From assembly GCF_008014695.1 (NCBI RefSeq), contig NZ_VOXE01000003.1, positions 584,313 to 648,312 of the forward strand: a stretch of 64,000 nt of DNA, given 5' to 3'. Source of the stretch: Chryseobacterium sp. (lineage in GTDB: Bacteria > Bacteroidota > Bacteroidia > Flavobacteriales > Weeksellaceae). The position numbers and the translations under genes are program-made. Every line of letters starts with the position of its first letter. Within the stretch, counting starts at the first letter, position 1. Below the pieces are notes generated by a model. It was given only the letters and a program-made list of their open reading frames with translations. It searched no databases and had not been told where the DNA came from. Positions 50,400 to 59,015 of the stretch are shown here, piece after piece.

Positions 50400-50789
50400 A
50401 TGAGTACCATATTCACTAAAATTATAGAAGGAGAAATTCCGTCATATAAAATTGCAGAAGATGACAATTTTCTGGCATTTCTGGATGCGATGCCCCTCGT
50501 GAAAGGACATACTTTGGTTATTCCCAAAACAGAAACCGACTTTATTTTTGATCTGGACAACGAAGATTTTAAAAATCTGTGGGGTTTTGCACAAAAAGTG
50601 GCGAAAAAACTTCAGAAAAGCTATCCGGAAAAACGGATTGCCGTTGCGGTCATCGGACTTGAAGTTCCGCACGCACACATCCATCTGATTCCCATTGATA
50701 AAACAGAGGATATGAATTTTAAAAACGCACGGCTGAAATTTTCGGATGAAGAATACAGCGAAATTCAAAATTCCATCATTAATTCCTAA
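50400..50789 (+). CDS. HIT family protein
   Basis: This 129-residue protein has the histidine triad HAHIHLIP (the catalytic His in the HxHxHxx pattern) and the family's MSTIFTKIIEGEIPSYKI start. Such enzymes hydrolyse nucleotide phosphoramidates or dinucleoside polyphosphates. It follows greA on the same strand; a common flavobacterial order. A strong terminator follows. Confidence 0.93.
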   Translation: MSTIFTKIIEGEIPSYKIAEDDNFLAFLDAMPLVKGHTLVIPKTETDFIFDLDNEDFKNLWGFAQKVAKKLQKSYPEKRIAVAVIGLEVPHAHIHLIPIDKTEDMNFKNARLKFSDEEYSEIQNSIINS

Positions 50790-50795
50790 AACCAA

Positions 50796-50828
50796 TTTGT
50801 CAAAGTAATTAACTTTGACAAAATTTTT
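50796..50828 (+). terminator. Terminator after the HIT gene
   Basis: An 11-bp perfect stem (TTTGTCAAAGT / ACTTTGACAAA) with a 5-nt loop runs into six T's. Confidence 0.9.
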
Positions 50829-50879
50829 TAAAGTACGAGGTGATTTCATCGCCGTACTTCAGACCATTATTAATTTAAT

Positions 50880-52070
50880 ATGAATTCAAACCAATGTTCT
50901 TTCTGCGGAAGAAAAAAAAGTGAAGTACAGATGCTGGTTTCCGGGCAGACGGGTTTTATATGTGAAACCTGCATTGAGCAGGCTCACGCAATCGTAAAGG
51001 AAAGTGCAGAACCTGCAGGATTTTCTCCGGCCGAAAACATCAGCGACCTTAAAAAACCAAAAGAAATCAAGAAATTTCTAGATCAGTATGTAATAGGACA
51101 GGATCAGGCGAAAAAACAGCTTTCCATTGCCGTTTATAACCATTACAAAAGACTTTTACACGCCAAAGACGAAAACCGTGAAGTGGAAATCGAGAAATCG
51201 AACATCATCATGATCGGTGAAACCGGAACCGGCAAAACACTTCTGGCCAAAACCATCGCCAGAGAACTGAATGTTCCGTTCTGTATTGTTGATGCGACCA
51301 TTCTTACCGAAGCAGGTTATGTGGGTGAAGATGTGGAAAGTATTCTCTCGCGTCTTTTGATGGTTGCTGATTATGATGTGGAAAAGGCAGAAAAAGGAAT
51401 CGTTTTTATTGATGAGATTGATAAAATTGCCAGAAAATCAGATAATCCAAGTATTACGAGAGATGTTTCAGGCGAAGGGGTACAGCAGGGTTTGCTGAAA
51501 CTTCTGGAAGGAAGCATTGTAAATGTTCCGCCACAGGGTGGAAGAAAGCATCCGGACCAGAAATACATCCAGGTAAATACGCAGAATATTCTGTTTATTG
51601 CAGGTGGAGCTTTCGACGGAATCAAGGAGATCATTGAAAGACGTCTGAACAAACAGGCCATCGGTTTCAGCGCTGATAAGCTGAATAAAATCGAGGAAGA
51701 TGATTATATCTTAAGTCAGATCAACGCCATTGATCTGCGTAAATTCGGGCTTATTCCGGAATTGCTTGGGCGTTTCCCGATCGTTACGTATCTGGATAAA
51801 CTCACGCGCGAATCCATGGTTCGGATTATGAAGGAGCCGAAAAATTCCATCATCAACCAGTTTATTGAACTTTTTAAAATGGATGGTGTAAAACTTGAGT
51901 TTACCGATGAAGCCATTGAGAAAATTGTGGAAGAAACCATGGAAAAAGGGCTCGGAGCGCGTGGTCTGCGAGGAACTACCGAAAAAATCCTTGAAAATTA
52001 CATGTTTGAAATTGGTGATTTGGAGGAGGTGATCCTGAAAAAGGAAGATCTGCCCTTTACAAGCAAATAG
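50880..52070 (+). CDS. clpX: ATP-dependent Clp protease ATP-binding subunit ClpX
   Basis: ClpX unfolds substrates for the ClpP protease. The 396-residue protein has a zinc-binding domain (Cys6, Cys9, Cys28, Cys31), Walker A GETGTGKT, Walker B IVFIDEIDKI, and pore/sensor region GLIPELLGRFP. clpP is not next to it in this window. It ends shortly before a terminator. Confidence 0.96.
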   Translation: MNSNQCSFCGRKKSEVQMLVSGQTGFICETCIEQAHAIVKESAEPAGFSPAENISDLKKPKEIKKFLDQYVIGQDQAKKQLSIAVYNHYKRLLHAKDENREVEIEKSNIIMIGETGTGKTLLAKTIARELNVPFCIVDATILTEAGYVGEDVESILSRLLMVADYDVEKAEKGIVFIDEIDKIARKSDNPSITRDVSGEGVQQGLLKLLEGSIVNVPPQGGRKHPDQKYIQVNTQNILFIAGGAFDGIKEIIERRLNKQAIGFSADKLNKIEEDDYILSQINAIDLRKFGLIPELLGRFPIVTYLDKLTRESMVRIMKEPKNSIINQFIELFKMDGVKLEFTDEAIEKIVEETMEKGLGARGLRGTTEKILENYMFEIGDLEEVILKKEDLPFTSK

Positions 52071-52105
52071 ATCCAATTTTAATAAAAAAGTTCATTTCAA
52101 AGCAT

Positions 52106-52136
52106 AAACTCACCCATATTCGGTGAGTTTTTTTAT
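52106..52136 (+). terminator. Terminator after clpX
   Basis: AAACTCACC / GGTGAGTTT stem with CATATTC loop, then a T-run. Confidence 0.85.
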
Positions 52137-52145
52137 TTTTACAGG

Positions 52146-53432
52146 ATGAAAAAAACAAGCATTCTGTTTCTGATCCTTACCGCCGCAGGTTTAAGCGCGC
52201 AGTTTACGGTAAAAGTGCAGGCTCCTGAAAATTTTGCTGCAAAAGAAGCCATTATTTATACTCTGAACGGTTCCAAAGACATCATCGCATCAAAAGAAAT
52301 AAAAAAAAACAATTCCTGGCTGTTTACTTTCCCGAAAAGTTACACCGGGATGTTGAAGATCTATTTTCCTGAAAATAACAATTCCATCAGTTTGATTTCA
52401 GAAAATAAAGATGCAGTGCTCACGCTGGAAACTGATGGTAAAAAAATAAAGGAAGTGGTATATTCTGATGCATCCAACAAACTCATGGATGAGGTTCAGG
52501 AAAACCAACTGAAAAAGGAGTCGATTTTGCCTGCTCTTAAACAGATTAAAGAATACTATAAAAGCGGAAGTGAATTCGGTACAGCTTTGGACAAAGAAAT
52601 AGGGGTGATTGCAGCTTCGGGAATCATAGATCCGGCGAAACACCCGTTCATAAATTACTACAACAAAAATTACAATAAATATCTTGGAAAAAATGCCGGT
52701 CAGAAGGAACCGATGCAGGAAGAAATTATTTCCTTTTTATCCAATTCTACCGACCTTCTTGAAACTTCGTCGTTGGTAAGACCGCTGCTTGTTGCATACC
52801 TGAACTCCGGTTCCAACACGAATGTTGACGGCTCAGTTGATCGCCTGCTCACCGCAATCAATGTGGAAACACCAAGAGGACAGATGGTTCTTTCGGAACT
52901 CATTGATATTTTTGATGTATACGAAATGGCCAGCCTGAAGGATAAATACCTGCTGAAAGCCAAAAATCTGAAATGCACCATCACTGACAGACTTGCTAAT
53001 ACCATCAAAGTGAATAAAAATGTGGAAATGGGAGCGAAATTCCCGGATTACAGTTTTACCAATGCTACGAATACCAAAGCGGGATCGCTCTATGATGTTA
53101 AGGCAAAACAGAAAATTATAATCTTTTGGTCATCCACCTGTTCGCACTGTGAAGCCGAAATTCCGAAGCTTCTCGAAAAATATAATCAGCTGAAAGCATC
53201 GAATGTTGAGGTAATCGGCCTATCTCTCGACACTGAAAAAGATGCTTATGATAAAAAAGTATCAGCCTTGCCATGGGTAAACACCACGGAACTGAAAGGA
53301 TGGAACAGCTCTTTTGCCGAAACATACAACATTCACGCAACGCCTACCTACTTCATTTTAGATGAAAACAACACGATTATCGACAAGCCGGAACATGTTG
53401 GCGATGTTTTGGAATTTTTCAAGCTAAAATAA
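52146..53432 (+). CDS. TlpA-like thioredoxin-fold protein
   Basis: This 428-residue exported protein has a signal peptide (to about residue 19, ending GLSAQ), an N-terminal beta-rich DUF4369-like domain (about 20-110), a helical middle, and a C-terminal TlpA/AhpC-TSA domain (about 290-428). The redox motif is C-S-H-C in WSSTCSHCEAEIPKLLEKY, and the cis-Pro is in HATPTYFILDE. Such proteins reduce periplasmic disulfides. The ATG lies 9 bp after the clpX terminator T-run. Confidence 0.88.
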   Translation: MKKTSILFLILTAAGLSAQFTVKVQAPENFAAKEAIIYTLNGSKDIIASKEIKKNNSWLFTFPKSYTGMLKIYFPENNNSISLISENKDAVLTLETDGKKIKEVVYSDASNKLMDEVQENQLKKESILPALKQIKEYYKSGSEFGTALDKEIGVIAASGIIDPAKHPFINYYNKNYNKYLGKNAGQKEPMQEEIISFLSNSTDLLETSSLVRPLLVAYLNSGSNTNVDGSVDRLLTAINVETPRGQMVLSELIDIFDVYEMASLKDKYLLKAKNLKCTITDRLANTIKVNKNVEMGAKFPDYSFTNATNTKAGSLYDVKAKQKIIIFWSSTCSHCEAEIPKLLEKYNQLKASNVEVIGLSLDTEKDAYDKKVSALPWVNTTELKGWNSSFAETYNIHATPTYFILDENNTIIDKPEHVGDVLEFFKLK

Positions 53433-53463
53433 TTTGCACCTTTTCAAAATATTTATATATTTG
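53433..53463 (+). promoter_or_regulatory. Consensus Bacteroidetes promoter of tRNA-Met
   Basis: TTTG (53433-53436), 19 bp spacer, TATATTTG (53456-53463): a perfect -33/-7 match, 12 bp before the tRNA. Confidence 0.8.
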
Positions 53464-53475
53464 CACCACTCTAAT

Positions 53476-53549
53476 GGCGAGGTAGCTCAGTTGGTTAGAG
53501 CGCAGGATTCATAACCCTGAGGTCACGGGTTCAATTCCCGTCCTCGCTA
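53476..53549 (+). tRNA. tRNA-Met (CAT anticodon)
   Basis: A 74-nt cloverleaf: acceptor GGCGAGG / CCTCGCT (G1-U72 wobble, so position 1 pairing is weak), D-arm GCTCAGTTGGTTAGAGC, anticodon arm CAGGATTCATAACCCTG with CAT, variable loop, T-arm ACGGGTTCAATTCCCGT. CCA is not encoded. It is the elongator type, not initiator (no three G-C pairs in the anticodon stem). Confidence 0.95.
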
Positions 53550-53550
53550 C

Positions 53551-53580
53551 AAATCTCAACTTCGGTTGAGATTTTTTTTT
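53551..53580 (+). terminator. tRNA-Met terminator with TTCG tetraloop
   Basis: AAATCTCAAC-TTCG-GTTGAGATTT followed by a T-run, one base after the tRNA discriminator region. Confidence 0.9.
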
Positions 53581-53698
53581 GGAAGGAAGGGAAGGGTTTT
53601 CTTGTAAATTTTTTCTGTTTACTCTAGCAAATAATTAGAAATGATTCAAATTTTTGGTGATCCTGTTCCAGTGGCATTCCAAAAATCCTATAGTAATT

Positions 53699-54775
53699 CT
53701 ATTTGTTGGCGTTCATTTTTTCATAACGGATCAGCAGTCCTGTGAAATAGGAGTAAGTGATGCTGCCATCCTGACGGTTGCTTTTTAGGAAAAGGTCATT
53801 CGTGAAACCAAAGAAATCGTTCAGAAATCCTTCGTTTTTCTTTACAAACATTTTTTCGGCAAGGCGGTCTCTTTTCATTCCTGAAGAATAGCTCCTGATG
53901 ATTTTCCTGACAAATTCGGGATCCTTTTCCACCAGATCGTTCAAAAGGGATTTCAGTACAAAATACTGGGTGCTGTATTTTAATTCGGCGTTTTTTGAAT
54001 CTTTACCGATGAGGTACCCAATGAAATTGGCTTCCTGCTCACGCGCAAATCCCAGTTGGTGTGCACTTTCATGTGCAAGCGTAAACGGAAGGTATGTCGA
54101 GGGAAGTTCAGGGTTAAACTGCGCCTCACCAGTAAAAGGATTATAATACCCTAAAATACCTGTTGAGCTCATGATTGCTTTCCATAAACTTGACTTGAAA
54201 CTATTAATGCCCGTCGGTTTTTTGGAACTGATAAAGGATGGCAATTGACTCTGTTGAAGAAGAATTTCCTGTTCGGTCAGTTTTAAATTCATCAGTTTAA
54301 AAACCCCGTTTCGGTCTTCGCTTACCCGATTTCGCGTCTGCTTGCATAAATTCAGATATTTTAACGCCAAAGTTTTGGTGTCCTGAAGGGTTATTTCCTC
54401 ATTAGGAAGCTTCTCAGCGAGCGGTGTCTGAAAATACAGCATTCCCCAGAAAATCTGGTACAGGAAATAAAGCAGATTCAGTAAGATGAGAAATTTCAGT
54501 ACAAAATGATTACGGGTTTTCTTTTTGAATATTTTGAGCAGATAAAAGATCATCAAAACTGCTAATAAAATATACAGTAAATCGCCTACAGAAAACGGAA
54601 ACACCGCGAAAATTTTTTGGTGAAAGACTTTCTGTATTTCAAAAAATCTTTCAAAAACAATAAGAGTAGAGTGGAATTTTGCAAGGATAAAAAACAACAG
54701 AAATTGGGCAGATAAAATACCTGCCCAAAATCTTTTTCTAGAAAATATGTTTATTTTTTTAATGTCCGCCTTCAT
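53699..54775 (-). CDS. DUF3810 family membrane protein with HExxH motif
   Basis: This 358-residue protein has three N-terminal membrane helices (about 20-35, 58-80, 92-110) and a long soluble C-terminal part. It carries LAHESAHQLGFAREQEANFIG, an HESAH zinc-protease motif with a following Glu, as DUF3810 proteins do. Function unknown; a membrane-bound protease is likely. The C-terminal end (GLLIRYEKM) is a usual end. It overlaps the transporter gene by 17 bp, so both belong to one transcript. Confidence 0.85.
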   Translation of the reverse strand: MKADIKKINIFSRKRFWAGILSAQFLLFFILAKFHSTLIVFERFFEIQKVFHQKIFAVFPFSVGDLLYILLAVLMIFYLLKIFKKKTRNHFVLKFLILLNLLYFLYQIFWGMLYFQTPLAEKLPNEEITLQDTKTLALKYLNLCKQTRNRVSEDRNGVFKLMNLKLTEQEILLQQSQLPSFISSKKPTGINSFKSSLWKAIMSSTGILGYYNPFTGEAQFNPELPSTYLPFTLAHESAHQLGFAREQEANFIGYLIGKDSKNAELKYSTQYFVLKSLLNDLVEKDPEFVRKIIRSYSSGMKRDRLAEKMFVKKNEGFLNDFFGFTNDLFLKSNRQDGSITYSYFTGLLIRYEKMNANK

Positions 54776-56207
54776 TTTTGAGCTTGTCGAGACTGATTCC
54801 CTGGGCTTTTAGAATTCCGGTCACCCGAACAGCATAGAATGCGAGGTAAGCAAAACATGCCACCCCTACGATATAACTGAAATGAATATTCGTCATGTCT
54901 GCTAAAGAACCTTGTAACCATGAAATAATTCCGCCACCCATAATCATCATGATCAGATATCCCGAACCCTGATTCGTGTGTTTTCCAAGGCCGTTGATGG
55001 CTAAAGCAAAAATACAAGGCCAAAGTGTGGAACAGAAGAGCCCTACACTTGTAAAGGCGTAAACAGAAGTCATTCCCGACGTTAGCATTCCCGTTATTAA
55101 AGCTAAAATTCCCATTCCGGAAAAAATCAGCAGCATTCTTGCCGGGTTTCCTTTGCTCGCGATATCACATGCAATCATCACCAAAATAATTACACCATAA
55201 ATATAAAAATCAGACAGATCGTGCTTTGCGATGGCATTTACCATCAGAAAAACGCCGAAAGCCAGATAAGGCGCTAAAAATCTTAAAATTTTCTTGAACC
55301 CGGCGCTGATGTCAAATGCATCAACTGCTCCAGTCCACCGGCCAATCATTAAAGAAGCCCAATAAAGGGACACATAAGGCGCAATGTCTTTGGTGGCAAA
55401 GCCAAGTGATTTCTCCATATATGCCGGAAGATTACTTGCCGTGGAAACTTCCACACCCACATAAACAAAAATAGCAATCATTCCCATTACCAGCTGTGGA
55501 TATTTCAGGGCCGACGTTCGGTGTTCACCTGGAACAGCATCATCAGTATCTTCCGTGATGGTTGGCGTAATTTTAGGCAGAGACGAAAACTTCAGAAGAA
55601 TTGCAACCAGTAGAAATGCAACTCCTAAAACAAGATACGGCACTTTTACCGATTCAATGCTGGCTTCGGTATTCGAAGCGGTCGCGGAGCCGAAAATGGC
55701 AAATGAAACGATTAGCGGACCGATGGTTGTACCCAGATTATTAATTCCGCCCGCCATCGTTAGTCGCTGGGAACCGGTTTCGGTAGGGCCAACTTCAATC
55801 GCGAGTGGATTTGCTACGATTTGCTGAAGCGAGAAACCCAAACCAACAATAAACAGTCCTGAAATCATTAAGGGGAAAGAACCCAGATTTGCGGCTGGAT
55901 AAAAGAGCAAAGTTCCTGCTGCTGAAATGAGAAGTCCTAAAATTAAACCGTTTTTATATCCGATTTTATTCACAACATCCTGCTTGATGGCTTTTGAAAC
56001 AAACATGTAGATTAATGACCCTACAGTATAGGCTACATAAAATGCTACTGAAACCAGCTGACTCTGGCTCTGGGTTAAATCAAAGGCTTTCTTGAAAACG
56101 GGAATCAGAATATCGTTGCTTGCGGCCACGAATCCCCAGAAAAAAAACACGGTGACTAAAGGGATGAATTGGCCCCAGTTGGTTTGCTTGGTATAATTTG
56201 TTGACAT
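54759..56207 (-). CDS. Sugar MFS transporter (FucP-like)
   Basis: This 482-residue major facilitator protein has 12 membrane helices; the FucP family start (FFFWGFVAASNDILIPVFKKAF) and helix-4/5 region GLGFSLQQIVANPLAIEVGP are clear. FucP-like porters import L-fucose, glucose, galactose or GlcNAc with protons. The substrate is not readable here. The BadF-type kinase gene is 1.9 kb away on the other strand. Confidence 0.88.
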   Translation of the reverse strand: MSTNYTKQTNWGQFIPLVTVFFFWGFVAASNDILIPVFKKAFDLTQSQSQLVSVAFYVAYTVGSLIYMFVSKAIKQDVVNKIGYKNGLILGLLISAAGTLLFYPAANLGSFPLMISGLFIVGLGFSLQQIVANPLAIEVGPTETGSQRLTMAGGINNLGTTIGPLIVSFAIFGSATASNTEASIESVKVPYLVLGVAFLLVAILLKFSSLPKITPTITEDTDDAVPGEHRTSALKYPQLVMGMIAIFVYVGVEVSTASNLPAYMEKSLGFATKDIAPYVSLYWASLMIGRWTGAVDAFDISAGFKKILRFLAPYLAFGVFLMVNAIAKHDLSDFYIYGVIILVMIACDIASKGNPARMLLIFSGMGILALITGMLTSGMTSVYAFTSVGLFCSTLWPCIFALAINGLGKHTNQGSGYLIMMIMGGGIISWLQGSLADMTNIHFSYIVGVACFAYLAFYAVRVTGILKAQGISLDKLKNEGGH

Positions 56208-56249
56208 TAGTTTTTAATTTCTTTAAAACAAATATAACTATTTATTCTC

Positions 56250-56975
56250 TCAGATTGAGTTTTCCAAAACTTTTTTTATTTCGCTGTGGGCACTTGCTTT
56301 AAGCTCTTTTGGACCAGCATGAGGTTCCATAATACCGTTGAAATAAATCTTCACTTTTCCCGGGTACCCTTTTGAATTATTAAAGGGAAACATTTGCTTC
56401 AGGCCTACAAAAGTGTATACCGCCAGCGGAAACTGATGCTTCGAGGCAAGTATAAAAGCACCATCCTTAAAAGGATCGAGTATAACTGAAGTGTCATCGG
56501 GAACACCACCTTCCGGAAAAATCACCACACTTTGGCCTTCCTCCATTCTTTCGGCGCATCGGCGGTAGACATCAGCACGGCTCTTTGCTGAACTCCGGTC
56601 CACCATTACACATATTCTTTTATAAATCATCCCGAAAACAGGGATTTTAACCAGTTCCTTTTTACCCACATAACAGAGCGGATGGTCACGGATTAAAATG
56701 CACGGAAGCAAAACATCAATGATAGAGGTGTGGTTGGCGATGAAAACATATTGCTGCTGCGGGTCGATATGGTCTTTGCTGAGCCTGATGAGTTTATACC
56801 GGAAACCCATGCCATAAAACATGCCGTAACACCAGATTCGGATAAACTGGTAACAATATTTATAATGTTCTTTTTTAAGGGATAAAAGAAATATCGGAAT
56901 TCCAAGGACAAGCGTAAGCAGGATTCCCAAAAGCACAAACCAGCCGCGCCAGATATAATTCAGAATTTTTGTCAT
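56250..56975 (-). CDS. 1-acyl-sn-glycerol-3-phosphate acyltransferase (PlsC-like)
   Basis: This 241-residue protein makes phosphatidic acid from lysophosphatidate. It has one N-terminal membrane helix, the HX4D motif in IANHTSIIDVLLP, the FPEGG block (VVIFPEGGVPD) and a basic C-terminus. I start at the ATG at 56975; the TTG 12 bp upstream is less likely. It lies 43 bp upstream of the transporter gene on the same strand. Confidence 0.9.
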   Translation of the reverse strand: MTKILNYIWRGWFVLLGILLTLVLGIPIFLLSLKKEHYKYCYQFIRIWCYGMFYGMGFRYKLIRLSKDHIDPQQQYVFIANHTSIIDVLLPCILIRDHPLCYVGKKELVKIPVFGMIYKRICVMVDRSSAKSRADVYRRCAERMEEGQSVVIFPEGGVPDDTSVILDPFKDGAFILASKHQFPLAVYTFVGLKQMFPFNNSKGYPGKVKIYFNGIMEPHAGPKELKASAHSEIKKVLENSI

Positions 56976-57037
56976 TATGGAAGTCAAATTTTACGAATAT
57001 TATTAAATGATATTAACCAACAGGAGATTGATCATAA

Positions 57038-57496
57038 TTATCCGTTAAAAATAACCTTTTTTTTCACAGAGTAATTCAATACCGAAACCAGAACGATTGC
57101 AGAAATTTTACTGAGGATTTCAGGACTCAGAACAAATACCCCCAAATTCATATTATTGGAGTACAGAAACCGGAAAAAAACCTGAAAAAAGCTTAAACTT
57201 AAAATTGTGGAAATGAAGGAAATAGACATGAAATAAGCAAATTCCTTTTTTTTTGAATGTTTACCGCGCTCAAAAACAAACCAGATGCTCAGAAAATAAT
57301 TGAATACAATGGCAATAAGGGTTGAAAAAATATTGCTGAACGGAAAATGAATGCCGTAAAAATCTGTTTCCATAGGCAGAATCCTTGGAATCGCTACACT
57401 GAAGAGTTTAAAAGTAGCGATTTCCACCACTGCACAAACACCGCCTGCGATGATGAAAAACAAAACCTGTTTCTGCCTGAGGAAAAATTCTTTCAT
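57038..57496 (-). CDS. GtrA family protein
   Basis: This 152-residue protein has four membrane helices and the GtrA pattern (FFIIAGGVCAVVEIATFKLF, then SNIFSTLIAIVFNYFLSIWFVF, ending VLNYSVKKKVIF). GtrA proteins help flip lipid-linked sugars or glycans across the membrane. The gene starts a minus-strand run of four genes. Confidence 0.88.
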   Translation of the reverse strand: MKEFFLRQKQVLFFIIAGGVCAVVEIATFKLFSVAIPRILPMETDFYGIHFPFSNIFSTLIAIVFNYFLSIWFVFERGKHSKKKEFAYFMSISFISTILSLSFFQVFFRFLYSNNMNLGVFVLSPEILSKISAIVLVSVLNYSVKKKVIFNG

Positions 57497-57696
57497 ATAA
57501 ACGCTGCGAATTTATAACTTATGTTAAAGATGTAAAAATACTGTTAAATTTTTTTTTTCAATCAAAATATTATCTAAATTTAATTATTGAAAGAAACATA
57601 TTACGGATACGAATTTCATTTTCAGCAGGTTGCTGAAAATGATTTTTTATCTCGAGCATTTTTATTACAAATGGTTTTCTTAAAAACATCAGAAAA

Positions 57697-57942
57697 ATGA
57701 ATCCACTAAAACCCGCTTACAGAAAATTCCGGCCCCAGCAGAAGAAAATTGAAGAGCTCGAAAAAAACAATCCGCGATTCAAAAGAATATATACAGAATA
57801 TGAAACCATGTCCGATGATTTATGGGATTTGGAAAACAGTGACATTTCCGGTGTTCCTGATGACTTTATTACAGCCATGAAACAGCAGACCGAATATCTG
57901 GAAGTGGAGATCGAAGACTGGTTAGAGGTAAAAAAAGATTAA
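57697..57942 (+). CDS. DUF465/YdcH-like small coiled-coil protein
   Basis: This 81-residue charged, helical protein has EELEKNNPRFKRIYTEYETM and LWDLENSD, close to the YdcH/DUF465 pattern (NPxFxRLxxEYxxLxxxIxxxE), but longer at the C-terminus. Function unknown. It is alone, about 200 bp from GtrA on the other strand, with a terminator after it. Confidence 0.65.
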   Translation: MNPLKPAYRKFRPQQKKIEELEKNNPRFKRIYTEYETMSDDLWDLENSDISGVPDDFITAMKQQTEYLEVEIEDWLEVKKD

Positions 57943-57965
57943 ACAGACATTTGATAAATGATTTG

Positions 57966-57992
57966 AAGGCCCATATTTTATATGGGTTTTTT
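57966..57992 (+). terminator. Terminator after the YdcH-like gene
   Basis: A stem around CCCATA / TATGGG, extended by G-U pairs, with a T-run. Confidence 0.75.
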
Positions 57993-58093
57993 GTTTGTTA
58001 TTTTCTTTTTATTCAGGCAGTCAGACCGTTAGGTTTTCCGGCATGGCTATTCAAAATTAAAATGATAATTTAGCACATTAAACTTTTAACACT

Positions 58094-58948
58094 ATGATTG
58101 CCATTATTGATGGGGGTTCTACGAAATGCGACTGGGTAATTCTGGAAAACTCCGGCAAACCCAACCTGAAGACGACCACTTTAGGATTCAATCCTAATAT
58201 CATTAATCCTGATTTCATTATGAAGGAAATTGATAAAAATCAGGACCTATTTTTTCTGAAAAACCATATTGAAAAAGTTTTTTTTTACGGTTCCGGCTGC
58301 GGAACGCCCGCAAACGCCGAAAAGGTGGACTCGGAGTTCGTTAAAGCATTTCCAAAAGCGTCAATTACTATAAAAGAAGACATGACGGCTGCGGCGTATG
58401 CTGCTTACAACGGCAGTCCCGCAATTATCTGCATTTTAGGTACGGGTTCTAATTCCTGCTATTTTGATGGCGAAAAAATAAGAACCGATCTTCCTTCCCT
58501 GGGTTTTCTGATTGGGGACGAGGGCAGCGGAAGTGCTTTAGGCAAACACCTGCTCCGGCGTTTTTTTATGAAAAAACTCCCGGATGATCTTCGTGAAGAA
58601 TTTGAAGACACCTATCACCTCACCATTGAGGAAGCGATCAAAAATATGTATCACAATCCACGGGCTAATGCTTATCTGGGCGAATTCAATAAATTCATTT
58701 CGGAACGGAAAAAACATCCGTATTTCCAGAACATGGTCTTTGATGAAATGAAGAATTTTCTCGATTATCAGGTACTTCCGTATCCGGAAGCCGGCGAAGT
58801 CGAAATCAACTTCATCGGCTACATTGCCTACATTTACGAAGATATTCTGCGCGCTGCGGCGGCTGAACTCAACCTAAAAATAGGGAAAGTAGTACAGAAA
58901 CCGATCGAAAGTTTAGTGGATTATCACAAAAAATACATTCTAATTTAA
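58094..58948 (+). CDS. BadF/BadG/BcrA/BcrD ATPase family protein (N-acetylglucosamine kinase-like)
   Basis: This 284-residue ASKHA-fold kinase has the phosphate-1 motif MIAIIDGGSTKCDWVI, the GTGSNSC phosphate-2 loop, and GFLIGDEGSGSALGK, which are the marks of the BadF/GlcNAc-kinase group. It would phosphorylate an amino sugar, perhaps GlcNAc from the GH3 or the sugar transporter (inference). It is a single-gene unit before the malic enzyme. Confidence 0.85.
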   Translation: MIAIIDGGSTKCDWVILENSGKPNLKTTTLGFNPNIINPDFIMKEIDKNQDLFFLKNHIEKVFFYGSGCGTPANAEKVDSEFVKAFPKASITIKEDMTAAAYAAYNGSPAIICILGTGSNSCYFDGEKIRTDLPSLGFLIGDEGSGSALGKHLLRRFFMKKLPDDLREEFEDTYHLTIEEAIKNMYHNPRANAYLGEFNKFISERKKHPYFQNMVFDEMKNFLDYQVLPYPEAGEVEINFIGYIAYIYEDILRAAAAELNLKIGKVVQKPIESLVDYHKKYILI

Positions 58949-59015
58949 ATTAATCTTAATATAACCTTTCAGCAACTTCTATAAAAAATGCTGGAATGAA
59001 TCTAAAGCACTGAAA